A stretch of DNA of 6,051 nt, taken from Acidobacteriota bacterium. Lineage in GTDB: Bacteria; Acidobacteriota; Blastocatellia; Pyrinomonadales; Pyrinomonadaceae. The notes under the pieces are model-generated. The model saw only the letters and a list, made by a program, of their open reading frames with translations. It was not told where the DNA came from and made no database searches. How positions within the stretch are numbered: position 1 is the stretch's first letter; each line of letters starts with the position of its first letter. Where the stretch lies: contig CAUJFK010000275.1 of NCBI GenBank assembly GCA_963169175.1, positions 1-6,051 on the forward strand, in the 5' to 3' direction. Shown here piece after piece: positions 1 to 5,914 of this stretch. Made by a program: the position numbers and the translations under genes.

Positions 1-1
1 G

Positions 2-331
2 GTCGAGAAATTGCCCGTGTCTCTGATCAAATTCGCCGTGATAAATCACTGGATGGGCGAAGGAACGCATGAGACCGAGGTGCGCATTCTTTCGCCGGAC
101 AAGATCGATCTGGTCGTGTCATCGCAGGCAACCCCGATCGATCTGACACCCGGCGGGTTTACCGACAACGTCAGCTTCTTTGTGAACGTGGTATTTCCGA
201 CCGCAGGGACCTATTGGGTGCAGACGCTTGCGGATGCAGTTGTGCTTGAAGAATTTCCGCTGATCGTTGCCGACGCAAATGAAGTACAGGCCATGCAGCA
301 GGCGGACGAGATCTCGGAAACTATAAATTAG
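2..331 (+). CDS. DUF6941-like small beta-sandwich protein, C-terminal part (5' end outside window)
   Basis: The reading frame is open from the left edge (VEKLPVSL...) to a TAG at 329-331, so the gene starts upstream. A TTG at 11 could serve as a start but is more likely an internal codon. The visible ~109 residues alternate polar and hydrophobic positions as in a beta-sandwich. They show the pattern G-x-H-E-x-E-V-R-I-L-S-P-D, then F-x-V-N-V-V-F-P-x-x-G-T-Y, then a final strand EEFPLIV. This resembles the small DUF6941 family, uncharacterised proteins of about 130-150 residues whose middle reads roughly 'G.H...I.L.DP.G' and whose end reads 'F.F...G.Y.F.....'. No signal peptide or membrane segment is visible in this part, and the tail is acidic. 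It converges on the minus-strand operon with a 16-bp gap. The coding call is firm, the family call moderate, and the function unknown. Confidence 0.6.
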   Translation, partial: VEKLPVSLIKFAVINHWMGEGTHETEVRILSPDKIDLVVSSQATPIDLTPGGFTDNVSFFVNVVFPTAGTYWVQTLADAVVLEEFPLIVADANEVQAMQQADEISETIN

Positions 332-347
332 ATCCCGTGCGTCATAT

Positions 348-992
348 CTATTTGTCGGTACTCGAAAGATCGAGCGAAATGGCAACCTGATAGACGGCCG
401 GATTATCAACGACTATTTCCTTAACGCCGCTGACGCCTTTATATTTCGCCGTTACCCTGAATTTTGTTCCGCCCGGAGGCTGGCGGAACGTGAATTCGCC
501 GCTTGAACTGGAATAGACCGATGCGAGTTCCTTGGTGGTTCCGTCCGCATTTATGCGTTCCAGCTTTACCTTTGCCCCGGTTATGCTCGTTCCTTCTTTG
601 AAAAAAACGCTTCCGCGAAGTATCACCAATGAACCCTGATCGACGTTCAGGAAAAGATTGCTGCCGAGGTCGCGGACCTTGTCCTTTTTGACCTCGACGC
701 CAAATTTTGATCCGGAAGCATAGCCGTCAGCTTCAACGCGAAGGCTGTAAATTCCCGGAGTGATACCGCCCATCACAAAGCTTCCGTCGGACGAGGTCTT
801 GACCGTCTTTACGTCTTCCGTACCTTTTGTCAGCGAGACCGAGGCATTTGCGATACCGCTGCCGCTGTTGTTTCGCACCCGGCCCTTTATGCCGCCGGCC
901 TGACCAAGCGCGAAGCTTGCCGACAGCAGAACGAGGATGATCGGGCCGGTAAAGGCCTTAAGCAGAGCTGAGATCGGATAGAGCTTTATCAT
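348..992 (-). CDS. Secreted protein with two carboxypeptidase-regulatory-like (transthyretin/CNA-B-like) domains
   Basis: This 214-residue protein begins with a Sec signal peptide: K3, a hydrophobic core at about 16-29 (PIILVLLSASFAL) and a likely cleavage after A-L-G30. Residues ~33-115 form a carboxypeptidase-regulatory-like domain: GGIKGRVRN..G.GI.NASVSL, then TSSDGSFVMGGITPGIYSLRVEADGY. Residues ~120-210 look like a second, more divergent copy: LRGSVFF.EG..ITGAKVKLER, then SSSGEFTFRQPPGG.KFRVTAKYKG. Such domains are non-catalytic beta-sandwiches common in exported proteins of Acidobacteriota and Bacteroidota. No peptidase domain, lipobox or C-terminal sorting tail is visible, so it is probably periplasmic or extracellular. 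The ATG overlaps the TGA of the upstream SDR gene as ATGA (989-992), with GGGAG about 10 bases before it inside that gene, which indicates translational coupling. It is the last gene of the operon. Its role is unknown; glycan or surface association is inferred from context. Confidence 0.85.
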   Translation of the reverse strand: MIKLYPISALLKAFTGPIILVLLSASFALGQAGGIKGRVRNNSGSGIANASVSLTKGTEDVKTVKTSSDGSFVMGGITPGIYSLRVEADGYASGSKFGVEVKKDKVRDLGSNLFLNVDQGSLVILRGSVFFKEGTSITGAKVKLERINADGTTKELASVYSSSSGEFTFRQPPGGTKFRVTAKYKGVSGVKEIVVDNPAVYQVAISLDLSSTDK

Positions 993-1969
993 GCGGTAGT
1001 CGCTCCCGCGTTTTCGCGAAATTCGCGGGCTACATCATTGATGATGTCGTCAAGGGTTCGGGTTGGCTTATAGCTGATCAGGCGGGCGGCCTTTTCAAGG
1101 CTTGGGACCCGGCGGCGCATATCCTCAAAGCCTTCGCCGTATGCTTCGGAATAGGGAATATAGCGGATCTGGCTGGTGCTGTTGGTCAGCGCAATGGCCC
1201 GTTCGGCAAGCCCCGTTATCGTTACTTCTTCATCGTTACCAAGATTTATCACCTGGCCAAGACATTCGTTCGAATGAAGAAGCTTGCATAATCCGTCAAC
1301 AACGTCCGCAACATGTCCAAAGCATCTTGATTGCGTGCCGTCGCCGTGGACCTCGATCGGTTCGTTCTTTATGGCCGCTTGGACAAATCGCGGCACTACC
1401 ATGCCATATTGGCCGGTCTGTCTCGGGCCGACGGTATTGAACAAACGAACCACCACGACGGGCAGCCGCGTTTCTTTCCAATGGGCAAGAGCGAGAAATT
1501 CGTCCAGTGTTTTCGCGCAGGCATACGCCCAGCGGTGCTTGTCGGTCGCACCGGTCAGAAGGTCGTCGTCCTCTTTGAACGGAACGCTTGCGCCTTTGCC
1601 GTAAACCTCTGACGTGCTTGGAATTAGGACCCGTTTGCGATAACGCGAACAGAATTTAAGGATTGCGTCGGTGCCGTGAAAGATCGTTTCGATCGTTTTT
1701 ACGGGCTGCTCCATGATGAGCCGCACACCGACGGCGCTGGCCATGTGATAAACATGGTCGGCCTCGCGGACAAGTTCTTCAAGAAGCTGCTCGTTTCGGA
1801 CGGTGTCGATGATAAGGCGGAAATTTCCAGTGCCTTCGAGATGTTCGACATTCGAATATTTTCCGGTGGAAAGGTCGTCGATGACAGTTATCTCATGGCC
1901 TTCGGCGATCAGCCTATCGGCCAGATGGCTGCCAACGAATCCCGCACCGCCCGTGATAAGTATTTTCAT
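989..1969 (-). CDS. NAD-dependent epimerase/dehydratase (extended SDR), nucleotide-sugar enzyme of unassigned product
   Basis: This 326-residue extended short-chain dehydrogenase/reductase acts on a UDP- or GDP-sugar in the cytoplasm. Residues 7-13 (GGAGFVG) form the Rossmann dinucleotide loop and D31 ends beta-2, as expected for NAD binding. The active site shows S118-T-S-E121 followed by VYG, and Y149-A-C-A-K153 is the YxxxK pair. Later come RLFNTVGPRQTGQYG (175-189) and GDGTQSRCFGHV (209-220), typical of the substrate-binding half. The STSEVYG motif is shared with UDP-glucuronate decarboxylases and the ArnA dehydrogenase domain, so a second decarboxylase is possible. GalE-like 4-epimerase or 4,6-dehydratase labels are equally common for such sequences. 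I chose ATG at 1969 because GAAGA (1976-1980 on this strand) lies six bases before it. The TTG two codons upstream (1975) would touch that site. It is the middle gene of the operon, 48 bp after the UXS gene, and overlaps the next gene by four bases. Confidence 0.9.
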   Translation of the reverse strand: MKILITGGAGFVGSHLADRLIAEGHEITVIDDLSTGKYSNVEHLEGTGNFRLIIDTVRNEQLLEELVREADHVYHMASAVGVRLIMEQPVKTIETIFHGTDAILKFCSRYRKRVLIPSTSEVYGKGASVPFKEDDDLLTGATDKHRWAYACAKTLDEFLALAHWKETRLPVVVVRLFNTVGPRQTGQYGMVVPRFVQAAIKNEPIEVHGDGTQSRCFGHVADVVDGLCKLLHSNECLGQVINLGNDEEVTITGLAERAIALTNSTSQIRYIPYSEAYGEGFEDMRRRVPSLEKAARLISYKPTRTLDDIINDVAREFRENAGATTA

Positions 1970-1975
1970 AATCAA

Positions 1976-1980
1976 TCTTC
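1976..1980 (-). promoter_or_regulatory. Ribosome binding site (GAAGA) deciding the start of the second SDR gene
   Basis: On the minus strand TTGAAGA precedes TTGATTATG. The purine run GAAGA ends six bases before the ATG at 1969-1967 but directly abuts the TTG at 1975-1973. Normal spacing therefore favours ATG, giving a protein that begins MKILITGGAG, as usual for this family. Confidence 0.5.
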
Positions 1981-1981
1981 A

Positions 1982-2010
1982 AGCAGGGAAATAGGCTAAC
2001 AAGCCCTGCT
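1982..2010 (-). other. Intercistronic hairpin between the two SDR genes
   Basis: AGCAGGG (1982-1988 on +) and CCCTGCT (2004-2010) are exact complements, giving a 7-bp stem with a 15-nt loop. It fills most of the 48-bp gap between the UXS stop and the next start, and its 3' arm on the transcript is followed at once by the TGAAGA ribosome site. There is no T-tract, so it is not a convincing terminator. It could be an mRNA processing or translation-tuning element. Confidence 0.35.
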
Positions 2011-2017
2011 CGGTATT

Positions 2018-2950
2018 TCAAAGGCGTGCGGCAAAGTAATCGACCGTCTTCTTCAGGCCCTCGTCGAGGGGAACGCGCGGGTTCCAATTGAGAAGCTGCT
2101 GCGCCCGGCTAATATCGGGACGGCGCTGCTTAGGGTCGTCCGCCGGCAGCGGAAGGTAACGGACATTTATCTCTTTGCCGCTTGTTCTGCCCACCGCTTC
2201 GGCCAATTCGTTCATTGTAAATTCTGACGGGTTCCCGATATTTACCGGCTGATGAATATCGTCAGCCTCGGCGTTCATCAATTTGATCAAACCGTCGACC
2301 AGATCGCTGACGTAGCAGAACGAACGTGTCTGTGTGCCGTCGCCGTAGATGGTCAAGTCTTCGCCCCTTAACGCCTGGACCACGAAATTCGAAACGACGC
2401 GGCCGTCATTCTCAAGCATCCGTTCGCCGTAAGTATTAAATATGCGCACGATGCGCGTATCGACGCCGTTCTGGCGATGATAGTCCATCATCAGCGTTTC
2501 GGCGACGCGTTTGCCTTCGTCATAACAGCTTCGGAGGCCAATGGGGTTAACGTTTCCAAAATAATCTTCGGTCTGCGGATGAATAAGCGGATCGCCATAA
2601 ACTTCGCTTGTCGAGGCCTGCAGAATGCGGGCCTTTACACGCTTTGCCATGCCGAGCATATTGATCATGCCCATTACACTGGTCTTTACCGTCTTGACCG
2701 GGTTGTACTGATAGTGTACCGGCGACGCCGGGCACGCGAGGTTGTAGATCTGATCCACCTCAAGCAGGATCGGCTCGATCACGTCATGACGGATAAGCTC
2801 GAAACGCTTGTCGTCCATCAAGTGGAGGATATTCTCTTTCCGTCCGGTGAAAAAATTGTCGAGGCAGACGACCTCGCCGCCTTCGGCCAGCAGCAGTTCA
2901 CAAAGATGCGAGCCAATAAACCCAGCACCGCCGGTTACAAGTATGCGCAT
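2018..2950 (-). CDS. uxs: UDP-glucuronate decarboxylase (UDP-xylose synthase)
   Basis: This 310-residue protein converts UDP-glucuronate to UDP-xylose and CO2 through an enzyme-bound NAD+ cycle with a 4-keto intermediate. It is a cytoplasmic extended SDR of normal bacterial length. Visible motifs are GGAGFIG (7-13), D31-N32 at the end of beta-2, the family signature ACPASPVHYQ (72-81), STSEVYGDP (113-121) with E116, NPIGLRSCYDEGKR (135-148) with the Y143xxxK147 pair, and R209 in TQTRSF. S115, E116 and R209 match by motif the Ser433, Glu434 and Arg619 positions of the ArnA decarboxylase domain. The start is ATG at 2950, giving MRILVTGG. A longer reading from TTG at 2995 would place the start at the predicted transcription start and add 15 residues outside the fold, so I reject it. 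There is no clear Shine-Dalgarno site. It is the first gene of the three-gene operon, and its product probably feeds a xylose- or arabinose-containing surface glycan (inference). Confidence 0.95.
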   Translation of the reverse strand: MRILVTGGAGFIGSHLCELLLAEGGEVVCLDNFFTGRKENILHLMDDKRFELIRHDVIEPILLEVDQIYNLACPASPVHYQYNPVKTVKTSVMGMINMLGMAKRVKARILQASTSEVYGDPLIHPQTEDYFGNVNPIGLRSCYDEGKRVAETLMMDYHRQNGVDTRIVRIFNTYGERMLENDGRVVSNFVVQALRGEDLTIYGDGTQTRSFCYVSDLVDGLIKLMNAEADDIHQPVNIGNPSEFTMNELAEAVGRTSGKEINVRYLPLPADDPKQRRPDISRAQQLLNWNPRVPLDEGLKKTVDYFAARL

Positions 2951-2970
2951 GTTTTCATTTGGTCCGACTT

Positions 2971-2986
2971 CGGCAGCGACCTGCCG
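2971..2986 (-). other. GC-rich hairpin at the 5' end of the UXS operon leader
   Basis: CGGCAG (2971-2976), loop CGAC, and CTGCCG (2981-2986) form a perfect 6-bp GC-rich stem with a four-base loop. If transcription starts near 2990, as the promoter predicts, the stem lies within the first twenty bases of the mRNA. That is a position often linked to mRNA stability. Confidence 0.3.
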
Positions 2987-2996
2987 GAAACGCAAT

Positions 2997-3025
2997 ATTA
3001 TCCATTAAATTTGGGTCGTTTTCAA
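2997..3025 (-). promoter_or_regulatory. Sigma70-type promoter for the uxs operon
   Basis: On the minus strand TTGAAA (3025-3020) is followed after exactly 17 bases by GATAAT (3002-2997). Each hexamer matches the sigma70 consensus at five of six positions. The implied start near 2990 leaves a leader of about 40 bases before the ATG at 2950. No other minus-strand promoter in this gap looked as good. Confidence 0.6.
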
Positions 3026-3082
3026 TATCGATAGAAACGTAATGGCTGATCAGTAGTATCCTGATCTTGCGGTGTTTTAGTT

Positions 3083-3159
3083 TGCGGAGGCCCGCGCGTT
3101 AGCAAGGGCTTAATGTGGACGTTGAATATTAAGCCCTCGCTAACGCGCGGGCTTCTGCA
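3083..3159. repeat. Long inverted repeat, 32-bp stem with 13-nt loop (REP-like pair)
   Basis: Arms 3083-3114 and 3128-3159 are complementary with 29 Watson-Crick pairs, two G-T pairs (3086/3156 and 3089/3153) and one A-C mismatch (3104/3138). Each arm contains a small fold-back: GCCCGCGC, loop GTTA, GCGAGGGC in the better copy (right arm, minus strand). On the plus strand GGAG (3086-3089) sits directly 5' of this fold-back, and GAAG holds the same place on the other strand. This is the layout of two head-to-head REP elements. No T-tract follows either arm. It sits in the divergent intergenic region, outside the predicted -35/-10 boxes. Confidence 0.8.
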
Positions 3160-3217
3160 TTGACCGAGTACCACAGAATTAGGGCACCATTGGCCGATCA
3201 GAAATTCAGGTGTGGAT

Positions 3218-3246
3218 TTGTCAAAATCGTGAATGAATGAAACAAT
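3218..3246 (+). promoter_or_regulatory. Candidate sigma70-type promoter for the DUF5916 gene
   Basis: TTGTCA (3218-3223, five of six matches to TTGACA) is followed after 17 bases by AACAAT (3241-3246, four of six matches to TATAAT). It would give a leader of about 45 bases before the ATG at 3299. The -10 box is weak, so this is tentative. Confidence 0.3.
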
Positions 3247-3298
3247 TTCGGTTTCCGTGATTTGCGTTTTACTGCCGACGAAACGATCGCAGCGATAA

Positions 3299-5647
3299 AT
3301 GAAGAAATCTGGTTTCGCAATACTATTTATTCTAACCGCATATCTGTGCCTAGCGGCGCAGCAGCAAGGCGCTCGGACAATACAGATACCGGCCGAAAAA
3401 CGGTCTCCGGTCACGATCCCGAAATTCGACACTCCGCCTGTGATAGACGGGAAGATCGATGACGCGATATGGAAAAGCGCCGCGGTTTTCAAAGATTTTG
3501 TCCAGATCCAGCCCGGCGACAACATTGCGCCTTCGCGTGAAACGATCGCATTTGTCGGGTACGACGAAAATAATCTTTACATTGCCTGGCATGCTTTCGA
3601 CGATCCGAATTTGGTGCGGGCGAGCGTAGCGACGCGCGACGAAGTGTGGTCAGACGCAAACGTTAGCGTCACGCTCGATACTTTTAATGACCAGCGGCGG
3701 GCTTATCAGCTTTACTTTAACCCGCTCGGTATTCAGGCGGACGGGATCGAGGGCGGCGGCGGAGGCGGCGGATTCGGTGGGCCGGATTTCAGTGTCGATA
3801 TTGTAATGGAGTCAAAGGGCGTTTTGCTCGACGATGGTTATTCCGTCGAGGTGCGGATACCCTTCAAATCGCTCCGTTACGCGGCTGGAAAAGGAAAATT
3901 TTGGGGCTTTAATCTCGGCCGCCGCATGCCGCGATTGAATGATGAGAACAATTCGTGGATGCCGATCGTGCGAAGCATTTCGACGCTGAGTCAAATAGGG
4001 AAGATCACCGGGTTAAACGATATAAGGACGGAACGGGCGCTTGAGATCGTGCCGAGCGTCACGGTGAGCGAAACTGGCGAACGGATAGAGGATCTGTCGC
4101 ATCCGCTGGGTTCACGGCTTCAGAACGGGCCGCTAAAAGCAGACGTTGGCGTTTCGATAAAATATCAGATCACGCCGAATATCACACTCGATGCAGCCGT
4201 TAATCCTGACTTTGCCGAGGTTGAGGCGGACGCTCCGGTCGTTCGCGCAAACGAGCGTTTCCCGATCTTTTTTCCCGAAAAACGCCCTTTCTTTCTTGAA
4301 GGCATCGATTATTTCCAAACGCCGCTGCAGGTCGTGAACACCCGCACGATCGCCGATCCGGATGTCGCGTTCAAACTAACAGGCAAGACCGGCCGCAACA
4401 CGTTTGGCCTGCTCACGGCGGTTGACCGCTTTCCGAATACGGACACAAAAGCCTACGTCGGCGTCTTGCGGCTAAAACGTGATTTCGGTGTTCAATCGAA
4501 CATCGGCATGATCGCGACGACCTATCATTTTGGAGCACGGCGCCACAATAATTTGGTGGGAGCAGACGGCAAGTTTCAGTTGGACCCGCAGACATTTATC
4601 GACTTTCAGGTTGTCGGGACACATTCGAACCGAAATTTTTATAACCCGGATAAAGATATCTCTGAATATCGTTCCGGTACCGGCGTGGCATATCAGTCGA
4701 ATTACGATTACACCGGCCGCAATTTTGGATACCGCGTTGGCGTCAGCGGCCGCAGCCGCGATTATCGGGCGGATGTCGGGTTTACACGGCGGACGAATAC
4801 GCACGGAGCGAATGGTTCGATGAGACTCGGCATTGAGCCGGATCCCGAGCGTACTCTTATCAGTTTCTCGACGCGCTCGTCTGTCAGTTTTTCGATGGAT
4901 GAGAGCGGCAGAATGCAGCATCTTCGGTCGAGTTTTGACACCGACTGGAATTTTCAAAACCAGTTGAGCTTTCGCACCGGGACCGATTACGAATTCGCCA
5001 GGATCTACGAAGACGAGTTCGGCGCCCGGCGAAATGCGAATCAGCAAGGCATCTTTTTCGGCGAAAATTATCGCAAAGCCGGGCAGTTTACGATGGACGG
5101 CGGCATTGAAAAGGAATTCGGAAAGCGGGTTGAAATAGGGTTTGATTTTGGCATAACGACAAACGATTTCGTTTTTGATTTTGGTGCGAGCGAACGATTT
5201 CCGCGTGTCTCGCCGGCGGCATTGCTCGGAAGTTCGAAGCTAGATCCGGGCACGGGTTTGAGTTTCAATTACGAGATCGAACTCGGCCTCCAGCCGACCG
5301 ACCCGTGGAGCCTTGAACTTAGCTACGAACGCGAAAAACTCACGCGAAACGATACCAAACTCGTCGCGTTCGACTCGAATATATATTCGCTTCGCTCAAC
5401 CTATCAATTCACGAGATTTACGTTCGCACGCGTCCGCATGGACTACGAAACGATCGACGGCACCTTCAATTCGCAACTGCTTTTTGGCTGGAGCCCAAAT
5501 CCGGGAACGGCGTTTTATGTTGGCTACAACGACAACTCGAACTACCGGGCTTACAACGAATATCGCAACCGTTTCGACGAAGGCTTTCGCCGCGACGGCC
5601 AGCGGTTCTTTATCCGAATGTCTTACCTGTTCAGAAAGAGTCTCTAG
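3299..5647 (+). CDS. Outer-membrane protein with CBM9-like domain and DUF5916 beta-barrel
   Basis: This 782-residue protein has a signal peptide (KK at 2-3, hydrophobic 6-20, cleavage likely near A19/A20 before QQQ). Residues ~45-235 form a CBM9-like beta-sandwich: PPVIDGKIDDAIWKSA, FVGYDENNLYIAWHAFD, SVEVRIPFKSLRY and WGFNLGRR. A run of seven glycines (152-158) interrupts it. Residues ~245-782 match DUF5916. Its most recognisable part is NPDFAEVEADAPVV followed by FFPEKRPFFLEG (302-335). After that come many amphipathic strands ending in RFFIRMSYLFRKSL, as in outer-membrane barrels. The family is common in Bacteroidota, Acidobacteriota and Gemmatimonadota and has no established biochemical role. 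Length is normal for the family. The start ATGAAGAAA is chosen for the signal peptide; no good Shine-Dalgarno precedes it. C17 lacks a canonical lipobox (AYLC), so a lipoprotein is unlikely. It is transcribed divergently from the uxs operon and is monocistronic in this window. Confidence 0.92.
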   Translation: MKKSGFAILFILTAYLCLAAQQQGARTIQIPAEKRSPVTIPKFDTPPVIDGKIDDAIWKSAAVFKDFVQIQPGDNIAPSRETIAFVGYDENNLYIAWHAFDDPNLVRASVATRDEVWSDANVSVTLDTFNDQRRAYQLYFNPLGIQADGIEGGGGGGGFGGPDFSVDIVMESKGVLLDDGYSVEVRIPFKSLRYAAGKGKFWGFNLGRRMPRLNDENNSWMPIVRSISTLSQIGKITGLNDIRTERALEIVPSVTVSETGERIEDLSHPLGSRLQNGPLKADVGVSIKYQITPNITLDAAVNPDFAEVEADAPVVRANERFPIFFPEKRPFFLEGIDYFQTPLQVVNTRTIADPDVAFKLTGKTGRNTFGLLTAVDRFPNTDTKAYVGVLRLKRDFGVQSNIGMIATTYHFGARRHNNLVGADGKFQLDPQTFIDFQVVGTHSNRNFYNPDKDISEYRSGTGVAYQSNYDYTGRNFGYRVGVSGRSRDYRADVGFTRRTNTHGANGSMRLGIEPDPERTLISFSTRSSVSFSMDESGRMQHLRSSFDTDWNFQNQLSFRTGTDYEFARIYEDEFGARRNANQQGIFFGENYRKAGQFTMDGGIEKEFGKRVEIGFDFGITTNDFVFDFGASERFPRVSPAALLGSSKLDPGTGLSFNYEIELGLQPTDPWSLELSYEREKLTRNDTKLVAFDSNIYSLRSTYQFTRFTFARVRMDYETIDGTFNSQLLFGWSPNPGTAFYVGYNDNSNYRAYNEYRNRFDEGFRRDGQRFFIRMSYLFRKSL

Positions 5648-5654
5648 GCCGCCG

Positions 5655-5883
5655 AGCTGCGGAGCAGCGACAGCATGTAGCCCCAGGCAAAGCCTTGGGA
5701 AATACCGAACGCGGCCTCAAAGCCCGCGTGAGCGGGCGACAGCAATATCATTGCCGCAAATTATTCCGAATGTAAAAAAGAGTTCTGTCGCCCGCTTCGC
5801 AGGCTTGCGAACCACTTCCCCGACATACCCCAGGTTCCGCTACGCTCCACCTGGGGCTACATGCTTTTCGCTGCTCCGCAGCT
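5655..5883. repeat. 229-bp nested palindrome built from two inverted REP-like units (BIME/MITE-like)
   Basis: The outer arms pair in two blocks: 5655-5670 with 5868-5883 (16 bp exact) and 5672-5687 with 5850-5865 (16 bp exact). Only one versus two unpaired bases separate the blocks. An inner pair, 5720-5742 with 5785-5806, matches apart from one substitution and one small indel. The centre, 5743-5784, is unpaired and A/T-richer. In each outer arm GTAG (5677-5680 on +, 5860-5857 on -) lies directly 5' of a fold-back beginning CCCCAGG. The left fold-back is 5681-5688/5692-5699 with one mismatch. The right one is 5828-5835/5849-5856 with a 13-nt loop. The element begins seven bases after the DUF5916 stop, so it may also end transcription there. 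No transposase is encoded, and target-site duplications are not obvious. Confidence 0.8.
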
Positions 5884-5914
5884 TAGATCGTTTTGACGTC
5901 GCCACTAAACGCAT

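Noticed and set aside
2951..2995. N-terminal extension of UXS from a TTG at 2995
   Set aside because: The extra 15 residues precede the Rossmann strand that normally starts these proteins, and the TTG lies at the predicted transcription start.
2477..3034. 185-codon plus-strand open frame over the uxs gene
   Set aside because: It is antisense to a clearly recognisable UDP-glucuronate decarboxylase, shows no family motif, and its composition mirrors the real gene's codons.
3083..3159. Rho-independent terminator
   Set aside because: The stem is strong but lies upstream of genes on both sides, and no T-tract follows either arm.
3341..3361. Lipobox at Cys17 of the DUF5916 protein
   Set aside because: The preceding residues AYL do not fit the lipobox consensus (small residue at -1). 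A signal peptidase I site at A19/A20 fits better.
3022..3525. 167-codon minus-strand open frame across the divergent region
   Set aside because: It runs through the inverted repeat and antisense to the DUF5916 signal peptide. Low-complexity tail and Cys-rich patch show no domain. An antisense shadow.
4472..5047. 191-codon minus-strand open frame inside the DUF5916 gene
   Set aside because: It is antisense to well-conserved barrel sequence and has no start context or recognisable motif.
3083..5883. CRISPR array
   Set aside because: The two repeats are inverted palindromes of different length, not direct repeats with regular spacers.
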